Positions 22,712 to 34,633 are shown, numbered from the stretch's first letter. The stretch is DNA of 64,000 nucleotides from Epichloe hybrida (GCA_019022495.1 JAFEKR010000001.1:5332001-5396000); one strand, 5' to 3'. Numbers and translations: made by a program. The notes: a model not told the origin generated them from the letters alone.

Positions 22712-23518
22712 ATGCCACGCCTCGCCCTCTTCCGTCTGCCCACCAAGCTGCGGCGACGGGTTCGACGCAACAGAATGGCCACGATTACGATGCTCGCCGT
22801 CCTCGCCGTCCTCCTCATCTTCCCCATCTACTCGCTCTACTGCGTGTACAAACCACCCAGAGCCCTCATAGGGTACCTGCGCCAAAAGTACCCCGACGTG
22901 CTGTTCGAAGTCACGACCAACGAGAAGATTGTCGCGCTGTCGCTGGACGATGCGCCGTCAGCGCATACGGGCGAGATCATGGACGTTCTCAAGGAGTTTG
23001 ATGCCCACGCGACGTTCTTCGTGATAGGATCGCAGGTGGAAAATCGACAAGAGACGCTGCGGCAGCTGATCCGGGAGGGCCACGAGCTCGCGAACCACGG
23101 CATGCATGACGAGCCCGCGAACAGACTGAGCCCGGACCAGCTGGAAAAGGAGGTCATGGAGGTGAAGGAGAAGCTGGTCGAGGCGTACAAGGCGGAGAAG
23201 ATGATGCTGCCGAACAACTACTACCGGCCTGGCTCGGGCTTCTTCAACTACAAGATGCGGCACATGCTGGGCAACAGGGGCTTCCGCATCGTCCTGGGCA
23301 GCGTGTACCCTCACGACCCGCAGATTCCGTACCCGATGCGCAACGCGAAGCACATTCTGAGCATGGTGCGTCCCGGCGCCATCATCATCTGTCACGATAG
23401 GAGGCAATGGACGGCCCCGATGCTGCGGCTCGTGCTGCCGGAGCTGAAACAGCAGGGGTATAAAGTCGTGCCCATTAGCGATTTAGTCAAGACTGCCGAG
23501 CCACTTGGGGGGCGATGA
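22712..23518 (+). CDS. Membrane-anchored polysaccharide deacetylase-like (CE4/NodB) protein
   Basis: Single exon, 268 residues. A basic N-terminus (LRRRVRRNR) precedes one hydrophobic anchor (TITMLAVLAVLLIFPIYSLY, about residues 24-43), so it is a type II membrane or secretory protein. The NodB fold is recognisable: ALSLDDAPSAHTGEIMDVL (the TFDDGPS motif), ATFFVIGSQV, HELANHGMHDEPANRLSP (the metal-binding HxxxH motif), YYRPGSGFFN (the RPPYG motif) and GAIIICHD near the end. The metal-binding His pair is H-G-M-H, one residue shorter than the canonical H-T-x-x-H, and two other motifs deviate, so catalytic activity is uncertain. The family acts on chitin or related N-acetylated glycans. The start ATG is the first one and gives the anchor directly. 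Confidence 0.85.
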   Translation: MPRLALFRLPTKLRRRVRRNRMATITMLAVLAVLLIFPIYSLYCVYKPPRALIGYLRQKYPDVLFEVTTNEKIVALSLDDAPSAHTGEIMDVLKEFDAHATFFVIGSQVENRQETLRQLIREGHELANHGMHDEPANRLSPDQLEKEVMEVKEKLVEAYKAEKMMLPNNYYRPGSGFFNYKMRHMLGNRGFRIVLGSVYPHDPQIPYPMRNAKHILSMVRPGAIIICHDRRQWTAPMLRLVLPELKQQGYKVVPISDLVKTAEPLGGR

Positions 23519-24782
23519 AGGCTCTCTCTCTCTCTTGGATTCTTTTTGTCCTTTTTATATATCAACGGATGTTTTTTTTTTTTTTTTTCAACGGCGCATT
23601 TGGAGTTGCCAAGATATATTCTTCATCAAGTCAGGGCTTCTTTTCATGCCCCATCGCAGAGAGTCGCACGCTGATGGCATTCATTCTCGACGGCAAGGAG
23701 CCAGACATGTATTTACATGTATTTTTACATGGACCGCCCCGTGTCACCCCATCGACGAGGACACTACGGTCTTGGAGGACAGGCAGGGGAACAATCTCAA
23801 GGAGACCGAAGTCGCAAAGGAGCTAAACCTGTAAAACAAAGGAACGAGCTTTAAGCTACAGATACGGGGGGCTGTAAGGTTAACACAAAGTTTACACAGC
23901 TCACCTGTCCTTGTAATAATATTCAGCAGCATGCACATTACATGCGCGTGCAACACCGTATGTTGCGCCCAAGTGCTCTCCTGACACATTGACTGACGTC
24001 GTGCTGCTTCTTCAATGGGCAGTGGGCACCGTGAACCCGGTTGGCTGGAGATACTTTCCATGAGAGTAATACGTTACGTTACGTTGCCAATTGGTTTAGA
24101 AAAAAAAAAAAAAAAAGACTAACCCCCATGTCGTGCATGCCGGACCCGGACCGACCGAGCTAATGTGCGTCGACGCGCGGGAACAAAGAAAGCACTGCAT
24201 GCAACGACTTTAATCGCGAAACTACTCCGTTGCCACTTCACACTCGACTGTATTCAGAGGTGCGCCACATTGTATCAAGTAAACAAAGGTTCAATTCGTC
24301 TGTGTCTTGAGCGACATGAGGGCCATGTGAAGCGCTCTTGGACAGCTGCTGTGCACCGCCATTTGCAGCGCATGGCTCACTATATATCCGCATCATCAAA
24401 AGCATACAAATCATCAGCCATGTCCTAGTCTCTTGTCCAGTATAAACGCCTTCTACCACAGAAAACACATTATCTTGTGGAAGAAAAGAAGGAGCAAAAA
24501 AGCTCTCGCGTTCCTTTGACACTCCTTTGACACCAGTCGCTGTCGGAACCGGTATCGAGTCCCAAATCCGTCCAGACCACCTGGCATTTCCTATCGCCCG
24601 CTTTGACAGAAGAAATCAAAAGATGAAAAAAAAATCGTGCGCGTAGAGCAAAGGGCACCAGCCAGTTCGTTGATGCACTGTACGTGAAAAATCATCTTGT
24701 CTTGGAATATGTACAGCGAAAATGAGTGACAAAATCTTGCCTGATGCCCGCAAAGATTGGCATCAAATTACTTGGCCGCCTC
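23519..24782. other. Convergent intergenic region
   Basis: 3' flanks of the deacetylase-like (+) and Ser-rich (-) genes. Has a CT tract (about 23520-23535), a T run (23571-23588) and an A run (24099-24116). No gene seen. Confidence 0.55.
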
Positions 24783-25637
24783 TTAAATCCATAGGGGAGC
24801 AGCATGTGCAGCATGTGCAGCATGACTTCGTTCGGGAAAGAACATGGCAGAGAGACCCTGGATGGCACTCAGATAGTCATCTGGGCAAAATTTATAAAGG
24901 CCGTGGTTGGCGAGATACTGCTGTTCTTCATCAATAACGTCCAGTCGGTTGTTGGTTTTGTACTCTTCGGCAAGCTCCGTCACTTGAGCCAACTCTTTTC
25001 CAAATGGATGCGTCTCCTTGACCTGGAGCTGTGTGGAAGCGGTGGAAGACGCAGGCGGCAGTAGGGGGAGCATCTTCTGAGAAAGAAGAGTCGACGCTGA
25101 CGAAGCTCTCGTTGATGTTGAAGGGGTGCGAGAGAAGGTCGGACCGCCACGGGTAGAGCTTGACTGATCCGAGTCCCGTGACATGCGTGAAACAGATTGC
25201 TGGCGCGCCAAAGCATTGTACGAGTTCTTCTTGTTGCGCGAGGGCGAGCGTTGGGGAATGGCTGGGGCTTCCGTGTCGCTGGGCGACGTCGTCGTGGACA
25301 GCGATCCGGCGGCTTTGAAGTAGCAGGACAAGTGGTTTGGCTCTGGTGTCGAAGCTACGTCGGGGCTGCTAGGAGGCGTCGAGTCCGCAGTCGACTGGGA
25401 GTCGGCATCGGATGATGACTTGCTGTTCGTCGAGCTAGCGCGCAATGAACGAGGAATATCAGGCGCATTGTATGAGAGCATGTTGGTCGTGTGAAGGAGC
25501 TGCAAAGGCGCTGAGATCCTGTTGCGAATGTCTTGTGATCCCTTGGTCGTGTTGCTGCGCTGAGGCATCTTGGCGCCATCAGTGAAATCGCTGCCTCCAC
25601 GCAGCCGGCGAGTCGTAAAAGCGCGAGACAGCGACAT
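24783..25637 (-). CDS. Ser-rich conserved fungal protein of unknown function
   Basis: Single exon, 284 residues, ATG at 25637. The first 190 residues are Ser/Thr/Pro-rich and basic, typical of a disordered region with many phosphorylation sites. The C-terminal part is ordered and looks conserved: HPFGKELAQVTELAEEY, then a VIDEEQQYL stretch and GLYKFCPDDYLSAIQGL. That block recurs in uncharacterised proteins of filamentous ascomycetes as far as I recall. The end is a short alanine/histidine repeat (AAHAAHAA) encoded by a small tandem repeat at 24803-24825, probably a recent extension. No signal peptide or membrane segment. Function unknown. Confidence 0.72.
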   Translation of the reverse strand: MSLSRAFTTRRLRGGSDFTDGAKMPQRSNTTKGSQDIRNRISAPLQLLHTTNMLSYNAPDIPRSLRASSTNSKSSSDADSQSTADSTPPSSPDVASTPEPNHLSCYFKAAGSLSTTTSPSDTEAPAIPQRSPSRNKKNSYNALARQQSVSRMSRDSDQSSSTRGGPTFSRTPSTSTRASSASTLLSQKMLPLLPPASSTASTQLQVKETHPFGKELAQVTELAEEYKTNNRLDVIDEEQQYLANHGLYKFCPDDYLSAIQGLSAMFFPERSHAAHAAHAAPLWI

Positions 25638-28600
25638 CTTGAGTGATGACTTGGCAAAAGAATTGCGGCCGTACAGCGTAAGAGAAGGAGATGTCAGATG
25701 CTCAGATGGTCTGGTGAGTGCGGGTGCCGTGATGGCGCCGTAGTGGTGTTGACTGGAGATTCCGAGAGGATTCCGGATGCGACGAGTAACTTAATTAGGA
25801 AGGTGGCTAGTACGCGCGCAGCAGGGGCAGGAGCAGAGCAGGAGGAAGGCGATGGCGGAGTGCGTATGATCTCTGGGTGAAAAAAAAAATGAATGTCGCA
25901 ATGCAAAGAAAATAAAGACCATCAATCAAGAAGTCGTGTGTGAGGTACTGAACAGCAGTGTGATGCCGCGTACTGTGAGAGCTTATAGTAAGGAGAGTCC
26001 TAGTTTGCTTTCAAGGATGACTCTGTCAAGACGGAGAAGAAGCGAAAAAAGTGACCAATGAAGTGATGCCGATTGGCGGGCAGGAGCACTGTGAATGGCA
26101 ATAAAAAGCGATTCCGTCTCCTGCACTGAATGAGTAGCTGAGTGAGCTTTGTGGCACGCACTGGAAATCCAGTCCCGGTGACGTGTACAGTCGGGTGGGC
26201 GCTCCCGGGGGGTGATGACGTCCAAAGTGAGAATAAAGTGATGAAGTGAAAGTGGGCTCGACTTGGTTGCGGAGAGACAGGCGATGAAGCGACAGACAAT
26301 GCGACGATGCGACGAGGAATAAGTAATCGATATTCCGTTGTTTGCCAAGTTACAAAAGGAACGGGTCAACGTGCGTCCAATTCCGGAATTTGTGTTGCTG
26401 TATCAAGCGTCTCTTGGCAGTCCGACAAGAGTGAGAGCTGGCGAGGTGAATGAATGGGAAAAGCACCCAGGAGTCAACGTGGGTTTCAGTGAAAGGAACG
26501 AAGTAATGATTGCTTCCCGACCACGTCACAGAGAGAGAGGGGACGTGACCTGACGCACAAACGAAGCGAACAGAGTTGAAAGAAACGAGCCCGTCGACAA
26601 AGATGGCGATGTGGCGGAAGAACCGGGCAAGACATTTGGGAACCCGGGGTCTACAATGTATACATATGTATTACACCACGGACGGGGGAGCGGACGGGGG
26701 AGGCAAACAAACTTTTTGGAAATATTGTTGCTCACCCCTCACCACACCACCAGGGGAACAGAGGGAGGGGACTCTGCAAGCCAGACGAGGGTCCAAGGAC
26801 TTCCTAGATCCAAGGAATCCCCACCTCACTCCACCCTTGTCAGTCAGTCCTTCCCATTCTATTCGGCTCGTTTCCCGGCTGAAATGTCTCTTCTTGTTTT
26901 GCTGGCTGCGCCTTGTCTTCAACTCTAGTCTCCACAGGACCACAACCACAGGCTACATAGCGAGAACTTCAGATGCTGGCCCCACCAACGTCCTCCTGCA
27001 GCAGCAGTGCACCTGCAGCCAGGCGCCCGAAAACAGAATTATGGATACCGAGGCGGAGCGGGTGCTACCCATCGGCCAATAGACGTCTGCCTACGACCAG
27101 CTAGCCAGGGGCACGGCCTGTCCGCCCCCGTCCGTCCCCGTCCGTCCACCGTCATCAAGTAATAATAGAGGGAAGTGATATCGTTCGTTGAAGAGATACG
27201 GATTTACAAGAGGGAGTGTCTGCCTCTACAAAGCTTCTTTTTTCTTTCTTGCGCCTCTTTTGTCGGTTTAGTACTGCCCACTGCTGTCTTTCGGCAGACT
27301 TGCGGTAGTTTGGACGAGCAAGAGGACTCGCTGCTGGAACTGTGACTATCATTGATGATAAGGATTGGACGATTGTGCAGAAATTTCGAGTCGAACCCAC
27401 AACGCCGGCTGAAGGATGCAGTCCTGGCACTCCATGATCCTGGTTGCCCGGGCACCCTGGCCACATGCACATGCTCCATGTGTTGTTGAGATGCACTACA
27501 TACTCCGTACCATGTACTCTGTACAAATGCGACTCATGTGCACAGTCAGTCTTGATATTGCTTCAAGCATCAGGGAGTACCACGCTGGCAAGCTCGATCC
27601 ACCCGCCGCGTGGCGTCTTGGTTTTGGTCCAACAGAGAGCACGGCTCATTAATCCGTACGGACGCACTAGTTCTGACTGGCAGGCAAATGCCGTCGTTGA
27701 CATTGATTTTCTACAAAGCACAGCGCAGCAGAAGAATTGGGTGAGCCAGCCCAAGTGCCGTGTGTGTAATACTTTGTGCTCACCTCACTCGGATGTCCTA
27801 CCCATCACTACAACATACCCATCACCATCCTCCTCTTATTATTCGGTTGGCCTGAATTAAATATGGCCGGGTGGCAGCTTTCCCCGCCATGTTCACCCAT
27901 CCCGAGTCGAACTCATACATATGTATTGTTACATGTATGTATTCGTTGCAGCGAATATGCTCACCTCTCTCCCATGACCAGGCATCGTATCAAAGATGGC
28001 CCCAGCCCTGCCCGTCTTGTCAACTCGATTGAGCGCATTGAGCGCGCGGGCCTTCAAGCTTGGCCAGCGTCCCATGGCCATCCGCAAGTCGACGGGTGCA
28101 TGCAAGCTCTTTGCCCGGTCCTGGTCGTTTGTCACTCCTCCCATTCATTGGCTGAGAATGCCGATCGCCCAGTTTCAGTTTTTGCTCGTGGCGCCGTGGT
28201 GCCTGCGTTGGGTCGAGGCTTGTCGTCCAATCCGCGCGTCCTGACCCCTGCATCCTCCTCTTTCGCTTTCACTTGCACTTGCTTGCACTGCACTGCGCCT
28301 GCACTTTTGAGTCTTGACTGACTTTTGACCGACTTTTGACCGATCTGTCTGACTGTCTGACGGCCTGACGGACGGTCTGACGGTCTGACTGGCAGCTGGC
28401 AGCTGGCAGCTGGCAAAGCTGGTAATTAATTACCTTCATGCCCTCTGACTGGCATTTGCACTTCATTCTGCGATACGCCCCTTTCATCTTGGCCATTCTT
28501 GTTTTTAATCTCTATTCTTCATTTCTTATTTTCAGGCAGTAATCGCGTCTGTTACATCTGTCTATGACGCAAAGCCATGCACTCAACAAAGAGCGAATCA

Positions 28601-29638
28601 GGGGCTCCATGTTGCATTTAAACGTCGGCTTAATAAGGGCCAACTCGACTTGGTCGGTCTGGTAACGTCTTGTCTTGGACCCCTACGGAGTAATCCGTGC
28701 TGTCATCCAATACCACCTTTCCACCAATGGATGCAAACAGACTTGGTGTCGCCTTGTTCTCCACTCCTCTTTCTTCTCCCACTGTTTCAGGGGTATATCT
28801 TCGTCTTCCATCGGCGGTTATTATCCGCATGTTATGTGCTTCCTTCCTTTCAATCTATTAATGCCCGCTAGACGTTTTGTCCGGTATTACCACCAAGCCT
28901 TCTTTAGCCCCCTGTCATGTTGCCACGTTTCATGTCGTGCCAGGTTGATGCTTGGTTGCTTCCCCCTCCCCCCCCCCCTTTGAAAAAGTGTTTGTATTAA
29001 AGCTCCCATTTTCCCGAAACTCGCTAGGTTCCCTTGCTCTTTGAGCGGGATGCGAACGGGAAGAGCCCAAACAGGTCGCGTGGATGCTGCTGTGCTGTTT
29101 TGGGAATCCGACGTGAGTGAGTCGATTTCTGTAGTTACTGTGCGCGATGCCCACGTGCCCACGGCAAAGAGGGAATATATCTTCGAGTTTCACATCAACC
29201 ACTGATGTGATGAGGCCTTTTCACCGCTGCGACGTTATTCATGCCATCTACTCCTGTGAGGAGTTTTCATATCGTACACATGAGGTTGCGAGAGACCTGC
29301 AGTTGTGGTCGGCAAGTGGATTATACCTGGTGGCCAAGGACTTTCTGGGGAAGGGGGAAAGACGGGTTTTGATGCGATGGCCGCTTGGACGAATGTACAA
29401 TGGGTAGGATTAGGTATCGTTACCAATAGATTGGTGCCAGCGACTTGATTAGTAGTATCGCACTCGTCAACTTTTCCGGTGTTTCTTCTTCTATCGAAGG
29501 AGAAACATCATGACATGACTCATGCAGCGCATTGTGTGATTTTTTTTTAAAAAAAATCCCTCGTCTTACTTGAGCATTTTGAAAAATTTCTTCTTCTCTT
29601 CGTCCTATTCGTTATTGACAGTTCCGCTTATATAGTCT
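25638..29638. other. 4-kb region without a supportable gene
   Basis: Upstream of the Ser-rich gene and downstream of pwp1. Contains low-complexity tracts, for example TGACC/TGACTG-type repeats and (GGCAGCT)n at about 28310-28416 and a C run at 28966-28978. Many overlapping open frames on both strands (for example 27996-28244 and 29147-29407, both plus) lack splice partners and family resemblance. It may hold a long 5' leader or non-coding transcripts; nothing in the sequence proves it. Confidence 0.45.
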
Positions 29639-31342
29639 CTAGTCCTCGTCCATTGACTCGCCGTCTTGGTCCTGCCCCTCACCGTCTCCTTCCTCCGATG
29701 AGCTGCTCTCATCGTCCTCGACCCCGATTAGACGATCCTCGACAACACCAGTCTTCAGATTAGGCACCTTTTGCGCAAAAACTTGGCGAACAGCGGCATT
29801 GGTGCTGGTATCCCAGACTTGCATGTTTCCGCTGCTACCCGCTACAGCCAAGCGGAAGCCAACTTCCGCATCTGGTGCAAAGGTGGTGGCAAAGACCTTG
29901 CCGACATCTAGGTTACGCGACACGACCATGGAAGGTCCCGTCGGCTGGATATTCCATAGCTTGACGTTCCTGTCGGTTGACCCGGTAGCCATGAAGCCGG
30001 GGATGATTCTGTTGATGTCGAAGGAAGAGACGGACTCGTCGTGCGCTTGCAGTGTCCAGACGGATTTGGTCGCTGTGGGCGTAGAGGGTGCGTTTCGGAC
30101 ATCGTGGTAGTGAACGCAGCCGTTCTCGGTGGAAACAAAAAAGTAGTTGGAGTCGTGAGGATCCCAGTGGACGTTTTCGACGTCGCTCTCAACTCCCCAT
30201 CGGGGCACCTTCGCGTCGGGAGCTCTCATATCGGCCGCGACCACGGTGCGGTCGTAGCTCCCGCTCAACAGCACGGTGGCCTCCGTATTGTGCCACGCTA
30301 ACGAGCAGACCTTGTCCGTGTGATACGAGTATGACTTGGCGCATTGCGCTGTGTTCAGGTCCCAGAGCTTGACCGTCTTGTCGGCCGAGGCCGAGGCCAG
30401 GAGATTGCGATGCTGTCTGTTTGCGGCCAGTGAGAGGACGGCATCAACGTGGTAGGCGTCGTTGGCCTTGGCCTTCTTCCCTTTCTTCTTCTTCTTCTTC
30501 TTCTCCTTCTCCTCCTCCTCATCCTCGCCGGCCCCGGTATTGCCACCTTGACCTAGAATAGCGTTTGGGTACATGCAGTCGATGGTATCGAGATCCCAAA
30601 TTTCAATGTCAGGGTCCATAGTTCCCACTGCCACAAAGTTACCTTTGGCATCTTTATCAGCACCAGAGTTGCTGACCGGCATGTCAAGCCACTCGAGAGC
30701 CAGGGGAATGGCGGGCAGCATGATATCGTGGTGTACGTAGAGGTTGTCGCCTTCGTCTTCAAAGACGTAAACCTCGAGATGAGCCAGTTCATCTTCTACC
30801 TTGGCAGAGAGGATCAGGTTGTCAGTGGCGAGGATCTGCAGGTCTGCTTGCTCGTCGTCGTCGTCGTCTTCCTCATCTTTTAGGGTGACGTATGGGTCGT
30901 CTTTATTGGACTCGTGGTACGCCAGTGACTTGAGGTTGCCGAAGAACCCCATTCCTGTCTCAGCTGCGGGGACATCTTCGTCTTCGTCGTCGTCGTAGTG
31001 CTCGAGGTCATATTCTTTCAAATCATCGTCGTCATACCTGCGGGAAGGAGGGTTTAGTATAGTGTACTGGCCATTCTTCAATACATGCGACGGATCAACG
31101 AACTTGATTTCTGTGGTCTCATTTTCGCCCTCGACCTCCATGCTTTCTTCCTTTGTTGATTTGACAATTCTCTCTTCTCCGTCTTCTTGCGCCTCTTTCA
31201 GGTCTTCTTCGGCATCGTCCAGTTGAAGTTTCGCGAGCTCAGCTATCCGCTCGAATTCGCTCTCATCAAGCGTATATTTCTTGGGGAATGGCGCTGCGAA
31301 GCCTCTTGGGACCCATTGCGCGGCCGTGATCATAGAAGACAT
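29639..31342 (-). CDS. pwp1: WD40 ribosome-biogenesis protein Pwp1
   Basis: Periodic tryptophan protein 1, a nucleolar WD40 factor for 25S/28S rRNA and 60S subunit maturation. Single exon, 567 residues. The N-terminus MITAAQWVPRGFAAPFPKKY is the family's start, followed by acidic linkers (DDDDLKEYDLEHYDDDEDED) typical of Pwp1. At least six WD repeats can be read from about residue 230, including NFVAVGTMDPDIEIWDLDT, LLASASADKTVKLWDLNT, VLLSGSYDRTVVAADMRA and FMATGSTDRNVKLWNIQ. A lysine run (about 9 residues) lies in the loop after the first repeat, and an acidic tail closes the protein. Divergent from prp16 with only 360 bp between the starts. No frame damage. Confidence 0.94.
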   Translation of the reverse strand: MSSMITAAQWVPRGFAAPFPKKYTLDESEFERIAELAKLQLDDAEEDLKEAQEDGEERIVKSTKEESMEVEGENETTEIKFVDPSHVLKNGQYTILNPPSRRYDDDDLKEYDLEHYDDDEDEDVPAAETGMGFFGNLKSLAYHESNKDDPYVTLKDEEDDDDDEQADLQILATDNLILSAKVEDELAHLEVYVFEDEGDNLYVHHDIMLPAIPLALEWLDMPVSNSGADKDAKGNFVAVGTMDPDIEIWDLDTIDCMYPNAILGQGGNTGAGEDEEEEKEKKKKKKKGKKAKANDAYHVDAVLSLAANRQHRNLLASASADKTVKLWDLNTAQCAKSYSYHTDKVCSLAWHNTEATVLLSGSYDRTVVAADMRAPDAKVPRWGVESDVENVHWDPHDSNYFFVSTENGCVHYHDVRNAPSTPTATKSVWTLQAHDESVSSFDINRIIPGFMATGSTDRNVKLWNIQPTGPSMVVSRNLDVGKVFATTFAPDAEVGFRLAVAGSSGNMQVWDTSTNAAVRQVFAQKVPNLKTGVVEDRLIGVEDDESSSSEEGDGEGQDQDGESMDED

Positions 31343-31702
31343 GATGATCAGGGCCTTTTCTCTTTAGTTTTTGGTCCTTTTTCCCACCGCGCAATCGTGC
31401 GGTTTAAAATGAATACTTATCCGGGCCCAGGAGAGAAAAATAGGCCGCCTGATTGAAGCAGGCCCGAATTTTTTTTTTTGGTAGTGGGGTTTATCGATAA
31501 GAAAGCTTGTCAATGTGTTTTATGTATTAACTTACTAACAGAGAGACCCGCCTGAGAGAGGCTTCCTTGCTCAACACATATCTACACGCCCTGCTTAGGG
31601 CTCGGGAGATTGTCACCCCAGCTCAGCTTCCTGTTCGCGACAAGACGCGCTGAGCGCATATCTCCCCTCAAAGCAGCTGCAAAGGCTGCCAAAGTATTCA
31701 AT
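31343..31702. promoter_or_regulatory. Bidirectional promoter of pwp1 and prp16
   Basis: 360 bp between opposite start codons. Includes a T run (about 31470-31478) within an AT-rich centre. The plus-strand frame of Prp16 stays open upstream into this region, but the first ATG is at 31703, so this is taken as 5' leader. Confidence 0.6.
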
Positions 31703-34633
31703 ATGGCCGGCGACAGAGACTACGGCGGCTATAACCCCAAGAGAAGGAGATTGGACTCGTCGCGACCACCCAGCAGATTCCAGAACGGATCCCGCGGATC
31801 AACACCACGAGCTCAGTCAAGCTATGCTGCAACGCCTGCAAGAGAGGAGGACTATCAACAACCAGCCGAAGAAGACATGCTAGCTCTGGACCGGGACTGG
31901 TACGGGGGAGACGAGATGGGAGGGCACGCATTCGGAGACGACACCCACAACCCTTTTGCTTCCTACGAGATATCCGCGTGGGAGGCTCAGCAACAAGAGT
32001 CCTCCAAGGCAGACAAGATGGCCAGTCGATACGACGCCAGACAAGAACAACGCCGCAAAGAGAACGACGCGTGGGAGACCAACAGAATGCTGGTTTCTGG
32101 TGTTGCCCAACGACGCGACATGGCGTCGGATTTCGACGACGAAGAGGCGACTCGAGTACACTTACTGGTCCACGACCTTCGACCACCCTTCCTCGACGGG
32201 AGAACCATCTTTACCAAGCAGCTTGAACCAGTTCCTGCCGTCCGAGACTATCAAAGTGACATGGCTGTATTCAGCAGGAAAGGAAGCAAGGCCGTCAGAG
32301 AGGCCAGGCAACAAAGTGAACGCCAGAAGCAAGCCCAGCAAGCGACCAGCCTGGCAGGAACGACACTGGGCAACATCATGGGCGCCAAAGACAACGACGA
32401 AGACAGCGCTCTGCCTGGGCCTGGCGATGAGGACCAAAGCCGTAATCCCGAGTCCAAGAGCAACAAGTTCAGCACTCACATGAATAAGTCGCATGGCGCC
32501 AGCGACTTTAGCAGGACCAAAACCCTCCGCGAACAGCGAGAGTACCTCCCTGCGTTTGCGGTTCGCGAAGATCTCCTCAGCGTCATCAGAGAGAACCAAG
32601 TCACGATTGTCATCGGTGAGACCGGTTCGGGAAAGACCACACAACTGACCCAATTTCTATACGAGGACGGTTATGGGCGTACCGGCATGATTGGGTGCAC
32701 GCAACCTCGTCGTGTTGCCGCAATGAGTGTAGCAAAGCGTGTTGCTGAGGAGATGGACGTGGAGCTAGGCACCATCTGTGGCTATGCCATTCGTTTCGAG
32801 GATCATACCAGCAAAGAAACCGTGATCAAGTACCTGACGGAGGGTATTCTTCTCAGAGAATCACTCAATGAGCCAGACTTGGATCGCTACTCGTGCATCA
32901 TCATGGATGAGGCGCACGAGCGGGCTCTGAACACGGATATCTTGTTGGGTCTGTTCAAGAAGATTCTCCAGCGGCGCCGTGATCTGAAACTCATCGTTAC
33001 TTCGGCGACGATGAACGCAAAGCGCTTCTCCGACTTTTTCGGAGGCGCCCCTGAATTCACCATTCCAGGAAGAACCTTCCCCGTCGACGTCATGTTTCAT
33101 CGGTCTCCCGTCGAAGACTATGTAGATCAGGCAGTTCAGCAGGTACTGGCGATTCATGTCTCCATGGATGCCGGCGATATTCTCGTGTTCATGACCGGAC
33201 AGGAAGACATCGAAATCACCTGCGAATTGGTACAGAAACGACTCGACGCTCTAAACGACGCCCCCAAACTGAGCATTTTACCCATCTACAGTCAGATGCC
33301 AGCGGACCTCCAAGCAAAGATCTTTGACAGAGCCGCTCCGGGAGTACGCAAATGCATCGTCGCCACCAACATTGCCGAGACGAGTCTCACGGTTGACGGC
33401 ATCAAGTACGTGGTCGACGCTGGCTATTCCAAAATGAAGGTTTACAATCCCAAGATGGGCATGGACACGCTCCAGATCACGCCCATTTCACAAGCCAATG
33501 CCTCGCAGCGTTCCGGTCGGGCCGGCCGAACCGGGCCCGGAAAAGCATTCCGACTGTACACCGAGAAGGCATTCAAGGATGAGCTCTATCTGCAGACCAT
33601 CCCGGAGGTGCAGCGGACGAATCTGTCCAACACAGTGTTGATGTTGAAGTCCCTCGGCGTCAAAGATCTCCTGGACTTTGACTTCATGGACCCCCCGCCC
33701 CAGGATACGATATCCACGTCCATGTTCGACCTGTGGGCGCTCGGCGCGCTCGACAACCTGGGTGAGCTGACGGAGCTGGGACGCAAGATGAGCGCGTTCC
33801 CCATGGATCCGTCGCTCGCCAAGCTCCTCATCACCGCTGAGGAATACGGCTGCAGCGAGGAGATGATCACGATAGTCTCCATGCTGTCCGTCCCCAACGT
33901 CTTCTACCGGCCCAAAGAGCGCCAAGATGAGGCAGACGCCCAGCGTGAAAAGTTCTGGGTGCACGAATCAGACCACCTGACCTATCTCCAAGTATATCAG
34001 GCCTGGAAGGCCCACGGCTTCTCCGACGGCTGGTGCATCAAACACTTCCTGCATTCCAAATCCCTCCGCCGCGCCAAGGAAGTCCGCGAGCAAATCGTCG
34101 ACATCATCAAGTCGCAGAACATGGCCGTCAGCAGCTGCGGCATGGACTGGGACGTCATCCGGAAGTGCGTCTGCTCGGGCTACTACCACCAGGCGGCCAA
34201 GTACAAGGGATCGGGCGAATACATCAACCTCCGCACCAATCTCGCCGTCCAGCTCCATCCCACGAGCGCCCTCTACGCAGGCCACCCGCCCGACTACGTA
34301 GTCTACCACGAGCTCATCCTCACGGCCAAGGTGTACGTGTCGACCGTCACGGCCGTCGACCCCCACTGGCTCGCCGACCTAGGCGGTGTCTTCTACTCCA
34401 TCAAAGAAAAGGGCTACTCGATCCGGAACAAGCGCATCACGGAGACGGAATTCAACCGCAAGATGGAAATCGAGACCAAAATGGCAGAAGATAGGCGCAG
34501 AGACGAAGAGCGTAAGCAAGCCGACGAGGAGAGGGCCGTCAAGAAGAAGGCCCCCGTGGATGGCAAGAAGTTTGTCACCCAGGGTGCGGTCAAGAAGCCT
34601 GTTATGAAGAGACGAGGAAGGGGAGGGTTCTGA
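31703..34633 (+). CDS. prp16: DEAH-box pre-mRNA splicing helicase Prp16
   Basis: ATP-dependent RNA helicase that remodels the spliceosome between the two catalytic steps. Single exon, 976 residues from the ATG at 31703 ([18 protein letters not shown]). An earlier in-frame TTG at 31610 is not a credible start. Helicase motifs in order: GETGSGKT (residues 305-312), [23 protein letters not shown] (402-405), SAT (434-436), [10 protein letters not shown] and [12 protein letters not shown] (from 602). These are followed by the helicase-associated HA2/OB-fold region, ending in a basic, Lys/Arg-rich tail (KRRGRGGF). The Arg/Ser/Asp-rich N-terminal extension with a [14 protein letters not shown] stretch is the Prp16 pattern and separates it from Prp2, Prp22 and Prp43. 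Confidence 0.95.
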   Translation: MAGDRDYGGYNPKRRRLDSSRPPSRFQNGSRGSTPRAQSSYAATPAREEDYQQPAEEDMLALDRDWYGGDEMGGHAFGDDTHNPFASYEISAWEAQQQESSKADKMASRYDARQEQRRKENDAWETNRMLVSGVAQRRDMASDFDDEEATRVHLLVHDLRPPFLDGRTIFTKQLEPVPAVRDYQSDMAVFSRKGSKAVREARQQSERQKQAQQATSLAGTTLGNIMGAKDNDEDSALPGPGDEDQSRNPESKSNKFSTHMNKSHGASDFSRTKTLREQREYLPAFAVREDLLSVIRENQVTIVIGETGSGKTTQLTQFLYEDGYGRTGMIGCTQPRRVAAMSVAKRVAEEMDVELGTICGYAIRFEDHTSKETVIKYLTEGILLRESLNEPDLDRYSCIIMDEAHERALNTDILLGLFKKILQRRRDLKLIVTSATMNAKRFSDFFGGAPEFTIPGRTFPVDVMFHRSPVEDYVDQAVQQVLAIHVSMDAGDILVFMTGQEDIEITCELVQKRLDALNDAPKLSILPIYSQMPADLQAKIFDRAAPGVRKCIVATNIAETSLTVDGIKYVVDAGYSKMKVYNPKMGMDTLQITPISQANASQRSGRAGRTGPGKAFRLYTEKAFKDELYLQTIPEVQRTNLSNTVLMLKSLGVKDLLDFDFMDPPPQDTISTSMFDLWALGALDNLGELTELGRKMSAFPMDPSLAKLLITAEEYGCSEEMITIVSMLSVPNVFYRPKERQDEADAQREKFWVHESDHLTYLQVYQAWKAHGFSDGWCIKHFLHSKSLRRAKEVREQIVDIIKSQNMAVSSCGMDWDVIRKCVCSGYYHQAAKYKGSGEYINLRTNLAVQLHPTSALYAGHPPDYVVYHELILTAKVYVSTVTAVDPHWLADLGGVFYSIKEKGYSIRNKRITETEFNRKMEIETKMAEDRRRDEERKQADEERAVKKKAPVDGKKFVTQGAVKKPVMKRRGRGGF

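Noticed and set aside
27361..27420. TTCGA-containing stretch considered as a tRNA T-loop
   Set aside because: The flanking bases do not form a T-stem and no D-arm or acceptor stem was found. A similar candidate at about 52410-52430 also fails.
27996..28244. Plus-strand 82-codon frame with a presequence-like start (MAPALPVLSTRLSAL)
   Set aside because: Looks superficially like a mitochondrial targeting peptide, but overlapping frames are open on both strands, no splice partner exists and no family is visible.
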